A stretch of 64,000 nt of DNA from Streptomyces sedi (GTDB taxonomy: Bacteria > Actinomycetota > Actinomycetes > Streptomycetales > Streptomycetaceae): the NCBI RefSeq assembly GCF_006335015.1, contig NZ_VDGT01000003.1:186001-250000 (forward strand), read 5' to 3'. The position numbers were made by a program, and so were the translations under genes. The notes beneath the pieces were generated by a model, which did no database searches, was not told the origin of the DNA, and saw only the letters and a list, made by a program, of their open reading frames with translations. Positions 39,103-47,169 of the stretch are shown here, in pieces; the stretch's first letter is position 1, and the number at the start of each line of letters is the position of its first letter.

Positions 39103-39515
39103 CCGTCCGGGGCAGGTCTCCCCGGCCGGGGTGGGCTGTCGTCCTCGCCCCGGTGGCGGTCTTGGGGGCGCGGGGAACTGCGCGAGTGCTGTGTGGCGGG
39201 GGTTGGCCGACTACGGAGCATCGGAGCTGGGTGGGTTGTCGTCTGCGCCCCGGTGGTGGGTTGCTCGCGCCGTTCCCCGCGCCCCTTCACTGCCGGTGGG
39301 CGGCTTGGGGGCGCGGGGAACTGCGCGAGTGCTGTGTGGCGGGGGTTGGCCGACTACGGAGCATCGGAGCTGGGTGGGTTGTCGTCCTCAGCCCGGTGGT
39401 GGGTTGCCCGCGCAGTTCCCCGCGCCCCTGGTCGTGGTGGGCGTTGGCGCTCAGGTGCGGACGACCACGGTCGGGCACCGGCAAGGTGGGTCGTCGGGGG
39501 CACCCCGGCGGGGGG
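39103..39515. repeat. Intergenic repeat locus 1
   Basis: This gene-free gap between convergent genes holds two tandem copies of a 143-bp unit (39161-39303 and from 39304). Each contains GCGCGGGGAACTGCGCG in one orientation (39164-39184 and 39307-39327) and its complement (39266-39285 and 39408-39428). The middle pair forms a hairpin with a 22-nt loop and near-perfect 20-bp stem. The same family recurs at 49846-50252 and 58824-59189. Confidence 0.9.
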
Positions 39516-40496
39516 TCAGGCCAAACCCCGCCTGGCCACCGCAGGTACCCCGTGGCCGGCGATCGCCGCGACCATCCGCAGCACCTGCCGGGTCTCCTCG
39601 ACCTCGTGCACCCGGTACACCCGCGCGCCGAGCCAGGCCGAGACCGCCGTGGTGGCCAGCGTCCCCAGCAGCCGCTCCCGCACCGGCAGGTCCAACGTCT
39701 CGCCGACGAAGTCCTTGTTGGAGAGCGAGACCAGCACCGGCCAGCCGGTCTCGGTCATCTCCGGCAACCGCCTGGTCGCCTCCAGCGAGTGGCGGGTCGA
39801 CTTGCCGAAGTCGTGGCCCGGGTCGATCAACACGCCCTCGCGCGGCACCCCCAGCGCCACCGCCCGTTCGGCCAGTCCCACCGTGACGCGGAGGATGTCC
39901 GCCATCACGTCGTCGTACCGCACCCGGTGCGGCCGGGTGCGCGGCTCCGCGCCGCCGGCGTGGGTGCAGACCAGGCCGACGCGGTACCGGGCGGCGACCT
40001 CGGCCAGCCGGGGGTCGACGCCGCCCCAGGCGTCGTTGAGCAGGTCGGCACCGGCCGCGCAGGCCGCCTCGCCCACCTCGTGGCGCCAGGTGTCGACGCT
40101 GATCACCACGTCCGGGTGCCGGCGGCGGACCTCCGCGACGAAGCCGGCGGTGCGGCGGATCTCCTCGGCCGCGTCCACCTCCTCGCCGGGTCCCGCCTTG
40201 ACCCCGCCGACGTCGATGATGTCCGCGCCCTCGTCGACCGCCCTCGCCACCCGCTCCAGCGCGGCACGTTCGCCGAAGGTGGCGCCCCGGTCGTAGAAGG
40301 AGTCCGGAGTTCGGTTGACGATCGCCATGATCACCGGTTGGTGGGCGGCGAACTCCCGCTTGCCCAGGCGCAACAGCACGTTCAGCCCTCTCTCGGGTTC
40401 CCTCGACGGAGAAGCGGTCTCGCTCGCGGGCGCGGCTCCCGGCGGCTCCGGCCACCCCGCCGGGCCCAACCGGGGCGTCGGCCCGGGTTTTGCCAC
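39516..40496 (-). CDS. folP: Dihydropteroate synthase-like protein, FolP2 type
   Basis: This 326-residue TIM-barrel protein of the pterin-binding family includes the motifs IMAIVNRTPDSFYDRGATF, DIIDVGGVKAGPGEEV, ISVDTWRHEV, LLNDAWGG and LIDPGHDFGKSTRHS. The context next to the LOG protein, dapE and the DivIVA-domain gene is that of mycobacterial folP2, whose product in M. leprae lacks ordinary dihydropteroate synthase activity. The reading GGVKAGPGEE replaces the usual GGESTRPG sulfonamide/pterin motif, which also fits the FolP2 clade. Its true reaction is therefore uncertain. The ATG at 40496 gives a 40-residue Pro/Ala-rich tail, and a later start near LNVLLRLGKREF is possible. Confidence 0.88.
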   Translation of the reverse strand: MAKPGPTPRLGPAGWPEPPGAAPASETASPSREPERGLNVLLRLGKREFAAHQPVIMAIVNRTPDSFYDRGATFGERAALERVARAVDEGADIIDVGGVKAGPGEEVDAAEEIRRTAGFVAEVRRRHPDVVISVDTWRHEVGEAACAAGADLLNDAWGGVDPRLAEVAARYRVGLVCTHAGGAEPRTRPHRVRYDDVMADILRVTVGLAERAVALGVPREGVLIDPGHDFGKSTRHSLEATRRLPEMTETGWPVLVSLSNKDFVGETLDLPVRERLLGTLATTAVSAWLGARVYRVHEVEETRQVLRMVAAIAGHGVPAVARRGLA

Positions 40497-40572
40497 CCCT
40501 TGAACCTACCCGGACCACGGTGCCACCCCCCGTGCGAGACTCCAGGGCAGGACTCACAGGGGAGAGGCTTCG

Positions 40573-40920
40573 GTGTTCTGGTTCTTGATGGTCGCGATGG
40601 TGGTCGTGATCGCCGCGGTCACGCTCGCGGTGCTCAGCAGCGGCGACGGCTCCGGCGCGCCGGCGACGGGCGGGTTGCGTGACGCCGAGCCCGAGCGGTC
40701 GGCGGACCCGCTGCCGTTGGACCGCCCGCTGACGCCGGCCGACCTGATCCGGGTGCGCCTGCCGGTGGCGCCGCGCGGCTACCGGATGGTCGAGGTGGAC
40801 GACGTGCTGGACCGTGTCGCCGCCGAACTCGCCGAGCGCGACGCGAGGATCGCCGACCTCGGGGCGATGCTGGAGAAGGCCAGGAGCGAGCGCCAGGAGG
40901 AGACCGGCGAACGCGACTGA
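40573..40920 (+). CDS. DivIVA-domain membrane protein, 115 aa
   Basis: The protein has one N-terminal span (FWFLMVAMVVVIAAVTLAVL) and a cytoplasmic domain containing LTPADLIRVRLPVAPRGYRM followed by VEVDDVLDRVAAELAERDA, the N-terminal DivIVA signature with its GYRMxEVD core. A short coiled coil ends the chain. The GTG start at 40573 has GGGGAGAG about 8 nt upstream. The gene corresponds in position and size to Rv1209 of M. tuberculosis. A role near the membrane in polar growth or wall synthesis is an inference. It is divergent from folP by 76 bp. Confidence 0.85.
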   Translation: MFWFLMVAMVVVIAAVTLAVLSSGDGSGAPATGGLRDAEPERSADPLPLDRPLTPADLIRVRLPVAPRGYRMVEVDDVLDRVAAELAERDARIADLGAMLEKARSERQEETGERD

Positions 40921-41290
40921 GGCGCCCGCCGATCGGCGTCCGACCCGCCCGGCGGTGAAGGAATCGGATTCCCCGTTCGGACCTGCGGGATTCGGGAAGT
41001 GCCGGCCCTCGCGCGCCCGCTCCCTTCCTTCGTCTTCCGCGCACGCGGCCCCCGGAGGACCCGCCGAACCGCCCGTGACCCGCGCGTCCCGAGAACCTCC
41101 CCGAAGAACCCCGGTAACGCGGACAGTCCCCGAATTGAGTGGTTTTGCGTGTGTGCGTTGCCGAAGGGAGACCGGCCAATGTTGGTCACGGGACCCATTC
41201 ATGCGGGATAATGAAGGCAAGCAATGTGTTCGACGCCGACGGCGCTCGCGTCATCGGCTGCGACGAGCTGGTTCAGGAAGGGGAACGAGC
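40921..41290. promoter_or_regulatory. Gene-free interval before DUF3117 (370 bp)
   Basis: No coding frame here is credible. In related genomes a DNA-3-methyladenine glycosylase gene often occupies this place, and none is present. A GATAAT -10 (about 41206-41211) with TTGGTC about 19 bp upstream looks like the promoter of the DUF3117 gene, giving a leader of about 75 nt. GGAAGGGGAACGAGC precedes the ATG. Confidence 0.5.
41183..41211 (+). promoter_or_regulatory. Putative housekeeping promoter of the DUF3117 gene
   Basis: A TTGGTC -35-like hexamer and GATAAT -10 hexamer lie 18-19 bp apart, followed by a 75-nt leader to the DUF3117 ATG. Confidence 0.5.
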
Positions 41291-41458
41291 ATGGCGGCCA
41301 TGAAGCCGCGGACGGGCGATGGTCCGCTTGAGGTGACCAAGGAGGGGCGGGGCATCATCATGCGCGTTCCGCTCGAAGGCGGTGGCCGACTCGTTGTCGA
41401 GCTGACCCCTGACGAGGCGGTCGCACTCGACGAGGAGCTGAAGAAGGTGACCGGCTGA
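41291..41458 (+). CDS. DUF3117 small protein, 55 aa
   Basis: This 55-residue protein is one of the most conserved small proteins of actinobacteria. It opens MAAMKPRTGDGPLEVTKEGR and continues GIIMRVPLEGGGRLVVELTP, nearly identical to mycobacterial Rv1211. It has no cysteines, no signal peptide and no known function. The ATG at 41291 has AGGGGAACG 5-11 nt upstream. A perfect 17-bp hairpin follows 23 bp after the stop. Confidence 0.95.
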   Translation: MAAMKPRTGDGPLEVTKEGRGIIMRVPLEGGGRLVVELTPDEAVALDEELKKVTG

Positions 41459-41481
41459 CGTCGCCGCGTTCCGCGTTGACC

Positions 41482-41520
41482 ACGGCGCCGCCCCGGAGCA
41501 TGTCTCCGGGGCGGCGCCGT
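41482..41520. terminator. Bidirectional terminator, perfect 17-bp stem
   Basis: ACGGCGCCGCCCCGGAG (41482-41498), loop CATGT, and the exact complement (41504-41520). It separates convergent genes, DUF3117 on plus and the methyltransferase on minus. Confidence 0.9.
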
Positions 41521-41546
41521 CCGCGTACCCGGGGTGCCGCCCAGGT

Positions 41547-42197
41547 CTAGACCCGGGCCGCGCACAACAGGCCGTCGCCGACCGGCAGCAGCGCGGGGGC
41601 CAGCTGGCGGCTCTCCCGCACCGCGCGCAGCAGTTCGCGCAGCCGGCGCACCTCGGTCGGCGCCGCCGCCGAGTCCACCGTCCGGCCGCCTGCGAAGACC
41701 CCGGCGAAGCAGACCAGCCCGCCGGGGCGCAGCAGCCGCAACGATTCTGCGAGGCACTCCAGGTACTCCAGCCGGTCGCCGTCGCAGAAGACCAGGTCGT
41801 AGCCGCCGTCGGTGAGGCGGGTCAGCACGTCCAGCGCGTGGCCGGGGATGATCCGGGTGCGGTTGGCGGCGAAGCCGGCCAGCCGGAACGCCTGCCGGGC
41901 GAACTGCTGCCGCTCTGGCTCGATGTCGACGGTGGTCAGCACCGCGTCGGCCCGCATCCCGGTCAGCAGGTGGAGGCCGGAGACGCCGGTGCCGGTGCCG
42001 ATCTCCACCACGGCCCTGGCGCCGGAGACGGCGGCCAGCAGGCGCAACGCGTCACCCGTGCCGGGGGAGACGGCGCGCACTCCGGCCTCGCGCGCCCGCA
42101 CGCGGGCCCAGGCCAGCGCCGTCCCCTCGGGACTCTCGGCGTCCGGTGCGCCGTACGCCTCGGCGAACGCCCAGCTCGTCAGCCGGTTGCCCGTAAT
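41547..42197 (-). CDS. O-methyltransferase, probable ATT start
   Basis: This SAM-dependent O-methyltransferase has motif I VVEIGTGTGVSGLHLL, motif II LTTVDIEPERQQFARQA, DLVFCDGDRLEYLECLAESL and LRLLRPGGLVCFAGVFAGGR. The frame extends upstream of the first GTG (42101) with strongly family-like sequence ITGNRLTSWAFAEAYGAPDA, but no ATG, GTG or TTG exists there before a TGA. The codon at the expected start is ATT (42197-42195), 6 nt after GGAG, giving 216 residues. This matches homologs that begin with M/V-ITGNR. It is divergent from sigE, the same arrangement as Rv1220c-sigE. The substrate is unknown. Confidence 0.85.
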   Translation of the reverse strand: MTGNRLTSWAFAEAYGAPDAESPEGTALAWARVRAREAGVRAVSPGTGDALRLLAAVSGARAVVEIGTGTGVSGLHLLTGMRADAVLTTVDIEPERQQFARQAFRLAGFAANRTRIIPGHALDVLTRLTDGGYDLVFCDGDRLEYLECLAESLRLLRPGGLVCFAGVFAGGRTVDSAAAPTEVRRLRELLRAVRESRQLAPALLPVGDGLLCAARV

Positions 42198-42250
42198 GGC
42201 CCTCTCCTGTCCCCGTCTGTCACGCGCCTTGACTGTATCGACTTCGCGGG

Positions 42251-42276
42251 GGAACCGGATGCCCGGCGTGGACGTT
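42251..42276 (+). promoter_or_regulatory. ECF-type (SigE-like) promoter upstream of sigE
   Basis: GGAACC (42251-42256), a 16-bp spacer and CGTT (42273-42276) match the GGAAC-N16-CGTT consensus of SigE-type ECF sigma factors. The sigE ATG is 78 bp downstream, suggesting autoregulation. Confidence 0.7.
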
Positions 42277-42354
42277 GGTCACTGAGGCGCGGTGTTCCGA
42301 GGGATGTCGTGAGCCGTCAGAAATGCTTATCCGGAGCTAACGGGCGAGGTGGCT

Positions 42355-43170
42355 ATGGTTGGGACTCCACTGGACACCACCAGAGCCGACAGGGGAGGTG
42401 CGGCCACGTCCACGGGCCGGGGGGTGCTCACACGCATCCGGCGGTCGTTCGGCGGGCCGAATTCCGTGACTGACAACGCTGACAGCGACCGAGCGCAGGC
42501 CACCACCGAGCCGGCCGACGGCACCACCGCCGCCGTGGCCACCTTCAGCGCGGGCGCCGACAGCCAGAGCTGGGCTCCTCCCAGCTGGGAGGAGATCGTC
42601 TCCACCCACAGCGCCCGGGTCTACCGCCTGGCATACCGTCTCACGGGCAACCAGCACGACGCGGAGGACCTCACCCAGGAGGTCTTCGTCCGGGTGTTCC
42701 GCTCCCTGTCGACCTACACCCCGGGCACCTTCGAGGGGTGGCTCCACCGGATCACCACCAACCTCTTCCTGGACTCCGTCCGCCGCAAGCAGCGCATCAG
42801 GTTCGACGCGCTCGGCGACGACGCGGCCGACCGGCTGCCCAGCCGGGAGCCCACCCCCCAGCAGCACTTCAACGACACCCACTTCGACGCGGACGTGCAG
42901 CAGGCGCTGGACACCCTGGCGCCCGACTTCCGTGCCGCCGTGGTGCTCTGCGACATCGAGGGCCTGAGCTACGAGGAGATCGCCACCACCCTGGGGGTGA
43001 AGCTCGGCACGGTCCGCAGCCGCATCCACCGCGGGCGTTCCCATCTGCGCAAGGCCCTGCGCCACCGCTCGCCCGAGGAGCGCGGTTCCCGCGCCGCCGT
43101 CCAGCCCGTCGAGCCGGCGCTCGCCGTCGCGTCCGGGGCCCCGGGATCAGTGGAAGGCGCGATGGAGTGA
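42355..43170 (+). CDS. sigE: ECF sigma factor SigE (envelope stress)
   Basis: This 271-residue sigma factor recruits RNA polymerase to envelope-stress promoters. A disordered N-terminal tail of about 70 residues precedes sigma region 2 ([20 protein letters not shown] and [17 protein letters not shown]) and region 4 ([20 protein letters not shown] then [13 protein letters not shown]). It is the ortholog, by operon context, of M. tuberculosis SigE (sigE-rseA-htrA-tatB), and not of the S. coelicolor protein named sigma-E. The start is ATG at 42355 ([15 protein letters not shown]); GTG at 42349 is close by. Its stop overlaps the anti-sigma gene, which ensures matched synthesis. Confidence 0.94.
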   Translation: MVGTPLDTTRADRGGAATSTGRGVLTRIRRSFGGPNSVTDNADSDRAQATTEPADGTTAAVATFSAGADSQSWAPPSWEEIVSTHSARVYRLAYRLTGNQHDAEDLTQEVFVRVFRSLSTYTPGTFEGWLHRITTNLFLDSVRRKQRIRFDALGDDAADRLPSREPTPQQHFNDTHFDADVQQALDTLAPDFRAAVVLCDIEGLSYEEIATTLGVKLGTVRSRIHRGRSHLRKALRHRSPEERGSRAAVQPVEPALAVASGAPGSVEGAME

Positions 43171-44009
43171 CCTCGACCGCGGGAGCCGGCCCGGCAGACC
43201 GGCATCTGGGAGAGAGCCTCGCCGCCCTGGTGGACGGCGAGCTTTCGCATGACAGCAGGGACCGCGTCCTGGCCCACCTCGCCACCTGTGCCCACTGCAA
43301 GGCGGAGGTCGAGGCCCAGCGCGCCCTGAAGAACGCGTTCGCCGCCAGCCCGCCGCCCGCGCTCTCGGCGGGCCTGCTGGCCCGCCTGCAGAACGTCCCG
43401 GCCGACAGCGGACTGACCGCCGGCCCCGACCAGGCCCCGAGGCGCGAGGGCGGCCCGCCCTCCGCCGGCACCCCTCCCAAACGCGGCTTCCCCCTCGACC
43501 TGCTGCCCGGCGGTCGCGGGCGCGCCTCGACGCTGGAGCCGCCCTCGTTCGGCGGCTCGTCCGGGTTCCGCATACACGAGCCGATGGCCGCCCGGCTTCC
43601 CCGTGGCCATCGCCTCGCCTTCGCCGCCGCCGGCGCGGTCTCCCTGGCGGCCTTCGCCATCGGCGGCGCCGTCTCGGGAGTGGGGACCCCGGCGGGTGGC
43701 TCTTCCGGTTCCAGTACGGTCGCCGCCGGCACCTCGGTGGGTTCCGCCCCGCGCCCGATGGGCGCCAGGGACGAGGAGGCGCTGCGGCAGCCGGGCGTGG
43801 CCCGGGTGCTGCCCGTCGCCGACGTGGACGAGACGGCCCCGCCGCCCGCCGGGCGGTTCCCCCTGCTGGGGAGCAGCCTCCCCGCGCTCCACGGCCCGTC
43901 GCCGGTCCCGGAGGCCACGCCTCCCGCGACCGTCCCCGACCCGGTCATAGGCCCGCTCCGCCCGGAGCGGACCGGCCCCGGCGCCCTGGGCGCCGTGAGT
44001 CCGCGCTGA
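43167..44009 (+). CDS. Zinc-binding anti-sigma factor (RseA-like)
   Basis: This 280-residue protein has an N-terminal ZAS domain, [20 protein letters not shown] with H37, C41 and C44 in [10 protein letters not shown] Pro/Gly-rich linker leads to a membrane-like hydrophobic stretch ([20 protein letters not shown], about 150-170) and a Ser/Pro-rich external tail. It is expected to hold SigE inactive until redox or envelope stress, as RseA does in mycobacteria. The GTG start overlaps the sigE stop as GTGA. The external half is longer than in mycobacterial RseA, which has only a short soluble protein, so regulated proteolysis of a membrane form is possible here. Confidence 0.9.
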   Translation: MTSTAGAGPADRHLGESLAALVDGELSHDSRDRVLAHLATCAHCKAEVEAQRALKNAFAASPPPALSAGLLARLQNVPADSGLTAGPDQAPRREGGPPSAGTPPKRGFPLDLLPGGRGRASTLEPPSFGGSSGFRIHEPMAARLPRGHRLAFAAAGAVSLAAFAIGGAVSGVGTPAGGSSGSSTVAAGTSVGSAPRPMGARDEEALRQPGVARVLPVADVDETAPPPAGRFPLLGSSLPALHGPSPVPEATPPATVPDPVIGPLRPERTGPGALGAVSPR

Positions 44010-44083
44010 GTTCCACCGACGTACCTGGTTGAATGCAGCCCCGTAGACAGAGGGACGGCGCGGACACGATGGGGACGGCTGCC

Positions 44084-45631
44084 ATGGACAAGGGGAACGG
44101 CGTCGAGCGGCGCGGCCCGGCCGCCGAGGGCCCGGACTCCTCCGGGCCGGGTACCGGCGCGAGCCGGGCGGCGGGCTCCGGCCCGTCCTCCCGCCTCGCT
44201 AAGCCCGCGCGGGACACGGAGCGGGAGACTCCGGCCGGCTCGGGCAGCGAGGACCCCTACAGCACCCCGCCCTACGGCCAGCCGGGCCCCTGGGCCCCGG
44301 CGCCGCCCGTGCAGCGCCCCGACCCCACGCCCCCGACCGGCACCCGGCTCCCGCCACCCGCCGACGGCGGCAGCCTGGGCGGCGGCGTCCCCCTGAGCCA
44401 GACCGCGCCCCCGGCCGACGGCGGCAGCCTCGGTGGTGGCATCCCCCCGGCGCAGGGCCCGCGCCGTTACGACCCCTGGGCGAGCCCGGAGCACGCCCCG
44501 CCGGTCGCGCTCCCGGCGACGGTCGGGGCGCCCCCGGCCGCGCCGCCCTCCCGCACCAGGCGGCTGGTGGCGGGCGCGGCCGTCATCGCCCTGCTCGCGG
44601 GTGTGGTCGGCGGGCTGGTCGGCGTCTGGCTGGAGCGCGAGGGCGCCTTCAGCGACGTGCGGCTGCCGCAGACGTCGAGCGGTTCCTCGGCCGCGCCCAG
44701 CGGCAGCATCGCCGGCATCGCCGACGCGCTGCTGCCCGGCGTGGTCACCCTGCACGCGCCGGGCGGTCAGTCCGGCACCGGCTTCGTTCTCGACGAGCGG
44801 GGCCACATCCTCACCAACGCCCACGTGGTCAGCGGCGGCGCCGGGCCGGGCACCCCGGTCGAGGTCACCTTCAGCAGCGGGGACACGGTCAGCGGCGAGG
44901 TCGTCGGCGCGCACGGCGGCTACGACCTCGCGGTGGTCAAGGTCTCCGGCGTCTCCGGGCTGACCCCGTTGGAGCTGGGCGACTCGGACGAGGTGCGGGT
45001 CGGCGACCCGGTGGTCGCCATCGGCTCCCCGTTCGGGCTGGCCGGCACGGTCACCTCCGGGATCATCAGCGCCACCGAGCGCCCCATCACCGCGGGCGGT
45101 GAGCAGGCGGACGGCTCCGACATCAGCTATGTGAACGCGCTCCAGACCGACGCCCCCATCAACCCGGGGAACTCGGGCGGTCCGCTCGCCGACGGCCAGG
45201 GCCGGGTGATCGGGGTGAACAGCGTGATCCGCTCCGTGGACAACGGCGGTCCCGAGGCGGGGAGCGTGGGGCTCGGCTTCGCGATCCCGGTCAACCAGGC
45301 CAAGGACGTCGCCGAGCAGCTGATCAACACCGGGCGGGCCACCCACCCGGTGATAGGGGTCACCCTGGACACCCGCTACACCGGTGAGGGCGCCCGGGTC
45401 GGCAGCTCGACCGACCAGTCGGCGGTCGTCGCCGGCGGTCCCGCGGAGGAGGCCGGCGTCAGGGACGGGGACGTGATCACCGCCGTCGACGGCGACCGGA
45501 TCGCCGACGCCGACGAGTTGATCATCCGCATCCGCAGCCACCGCCCTGGCGACGAGCTGGCGCTGACCGTCGAGCGCGACGGCCGGGAGCTGTCGATCGC
45601 CGTGGAGCTGGCGGAGGCGCCCGACCAGTGA
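44084..45631 (+). CDS. htrA: HtrA/DegP-type membrane serine protease
   Basis: This is a trypsin-like protease with a C-terminal PDZ domain that degrades or senses misfolded envelope proteins. The N-terminal 165 residues are cytoplasmic and Pro/Gly-rich, with two PPADGGSLGGG repeats, followed by one span (LVAGAAVIALLAGVVGGLVG). The catalytic triad is H247 (ILTNAHVV), D281 (GYDLAVVK) and S364 (PINPGNSGGPL). The PDZ has PAEEAGVRDGDVITAVDGDR. I prefer ATG at 44084, with GGGGA about 9 nt upstream. ATGs at 44069 and 44033 are in frame. It follows the anti-sigma gene and shares the sigE operon. Confidence 0.93.
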   Translation: MDKGNGVERRGPAAEGPDSSGPGTGASRAAGSGPSSRLAKPARDTERETPAGSGSEDPYSTPPYGQPGPWAPAPPVQRPDPTPPTGTRLPPPADGGSLGGGVPLSQTAPPADGGSLGGGIPPAQGPRRYDPWASPEHAPPVALPATVGAPPAAPPSRTRRLVAGAAVIALLAGVVGGLVGVWLEREGAFSDVRLPQTSSGSSAAPSGSIAGIADALLPGVVTLHAPGGQSGTGFVLDERGHILTNAHVVSGGAGPGTPVEVTFSSGDTVSGEVVGAHGGYDLAVVKVSGVSGLTPLELGDSDEVRVGDPVVAIGSPFGLAGTVTSGIISATERPITAGGEQADGSDISYVNALQTDAPINPGNSGGPLADGQGRVIGVNSVIRSVDNGGPEAGSVGLGFAIPVNQAKDVAEQLINTGRATHPVIGVTLDTRYTGEGARVGSSTDQSAVVAGGPAEEAGVRDGDVITAVDGDRIADADELIIRIRSHRPGDELALTVERDGRELSIAVELAEAPDQ

Positions 45632-45765
45632 CCCCCGGGTGACGCCCCGGCGGCGGCCCGGCGTCCACCGGGCGCTTTACCCGATACGGACGACGGGGGG
45701 TCTCCCTCCGTCGGTAGCACCGGGGTACCGTGGCCATCTACTCAAGTGCGTGAGGGAGCTGCCAG

Positions 45766-46314
45766 GTGTTCTTCGATATTGGGTCCCTTGAGTTCATCAC
45801 GCTGATCATCCTGGCCATCATGGTCTTCGGGCCGGAGAAACTGCCGAGGATGATCCGCGAGGTGACGCAGTTCATCCGCAAGGTCCGCGACTTCTCCGAC
45901 AACGCCAAGCAGGACATCCGCTCGGAGCTCGGCCCCGACTTCAAGGACTTCGAGTTCGAGGACCTCAACCCGAGGACGTTCGCCAAGAAGCACCTGCTGG
46001 ACAACGAGGACCTGGGCCTGCGGGAGCTGGCCAACGACCTGGACGTCCGCAAGGAGCTGACCGAGGCCACCGACGCGGTCAACGGCAGGTCCACCCGGCC
46101 CGCGCGGAAGAAGCCCGACCTGGGCAAGCCCGGCACCGCCGCGCGCACCAACCTCACCAAACAGCGCACCGCCTCCACGGCGAAGTCCACCGGTGGCGGA
46201 TCCGTGAGGCTCGGCAAGCCAGGCGACGCGGCCACGGGGGCCGCCTCCTCGGGCGCCTCGACCGGTTCCGGGGCCGCCGCCGAGCCTCCGCCGTTCGACA
46301 TCGACGCCACCTGA
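45766..46314 (+). CDS. tatB: Sec-independent translocase subunit TatB
   Basis: This 182-residue TatA/B family protein has one N-terminal span (SLEFITLIILAIMVFGPEKL) with the GPEKLP hinge, an amphipathic helix MIREVTQFIRKVRDFSDNAK and a long charged tail. The length and position after htrA identify TatB. It receives twin-arginine precursors, such as the Tat-type nucleotidase at 55074-53260. The GTG start at 45766 has GAGGGAG about 8 nt upstream. The C-terminal 80 residues are Lys/Arg/Ser-rich and probably disordered. Confidence 0.95.
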   Translation: MFFDIGSLEFITLIILAIMVFGPEKLPRMIREVTQFIRKVRDFSDNAKQDIRSELGPDFKDFEFEDLNPRTFAKKHLLDNEDLGLRELANDLDVRKELTEATDAVNGRSTRPARKKPDLGKPGTAARTNLTKQRTASTAKSTGGGSVRLGKPGDAATGAASSGASTGSGAAAEPPPFDIDAT

Positions 46315-46446
46315 GTGGATTCGGCCCCTTCGGGGCATATGCCGGCCTTTGGTTCCCGGGCCCGCCCGACACGGCGGAGACGGATGGCTATCCTCCCTAT
46401 GTCCGGGGTGTGCCCAGGACGAGGGCAACGAGGAGGCCGTCGGCAC

Positions 46447-47127
46447 ATGGAGACGACAAGTCGAGCGGAGCCGCACGACACGAAAGGCGACCATCCCGGC
46501 AGGGGAGAGGTCCGGGGGGTGCCGGGCTCCCGCCCGGTGATGGAGGGGTATCTGGCGGCCGACTTCCCCTGGTACGGCCTGGACGACGCGTTCACCGGGC
46601 CGCGCTGGCTGACCCAGGTCGGCACCGGCGCCGACGGCTCCGTGGAGCACGGTTCCACCGGCCACGGCCAGGAGCCGACGCTACGCGCCGAGTTGGGACA
46701 CGAGGACCAACGTTTCGCCACGGTCGTCACCGTCGCCGAGCGCCCCGTGCGCCGCAGCGCCGACGGCAACGGCCTGCTGGAGGCGACATCCCCCGCCTCG
46801 GCCGCCTGGCTGGCCGGCTCCGGGCTCCTGGCCTGCACCTGGCCCGCCTCCATGGAGCGGGCGCTGCGCCAGGACTGGCTGGAGCAGCAGACCAACATCG
46901 CCTGGGAACTGGCGGACGACCTCGGCGGCAACGGCTGGAGCGCGCTCTCCCTGCCGATCGACGGGGTGCCGACGCCGTTCCACTACCGCGAGTCCGAGTA
47001 CGGCTGGGTGCTCGCCGGCGCCTCCCCGCAGGGGGCGCACATCGGCGCGTACGGGCGCGGGATGAGCGCCTACGGACTGGGCTTCGCCATCATCAAGGAC
47101 ATCGAGAGCTACTCGGTGCGCGGCTGA
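46447..47127 (+). CDS. Conserved hypothetical protein, 226 aa
   Basis: I do not recognise a family. The N-terminal 25 residues are polar, then LAADFPWYGLDDAFTGPRWL begins a domain with an alpha/beta character. Further landmarks are DWLEQQTNIAWELADDLGG, LSLPIDGVPTPFHYRESEYG and AHIGAYGRGMSAYGLGFAII. There is no signal peptide, span or cysteine cluster. It is conserved in this location between tatB and mrp in streptomycetes as far as I recall. The ATG at 46447 has GGAGG 10 nt upstream. A TATCCT box near 46390 could give it a separate promoter. Function unknown. Confidence 0.75.
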   Translation: METTSRAEPHDTKGDHPGRGEVRGVPGSRPVMEGYLAADFPWYGLDDAFTGPRWLTQVGTGADGSVEHGSTGHGQEPTLRAELGHEDQRFATVVTVAERPVRRSADGNGLLEATSPASAAWLAGSGLLACTWPASMERALRQDWLEQQTNIAWELADDLGGNGWSALSLPIDGVPTPFHYRESEYGWVLAGASPQGAHIGAYGRGMSAYGLGFAIIKDIESYSVRG

Positions 47128-47169
47128 GCCCCCGCCCGCCGCGCACCACCGCCGTGCCCCGCGAGGCCG

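Noticed and set aside
39103..39515. Insertion sequence suspected from inverted repeats
   Set aside because: No transposase frame, no target-site duplication, and repeat units are nested and tandem.
46447..47127. Possible Mrp-linked Fe-S assembly factor
   Set aside because: The protein has no cysteine motif and is convergent with mrp, so position alone does not support a functional link.
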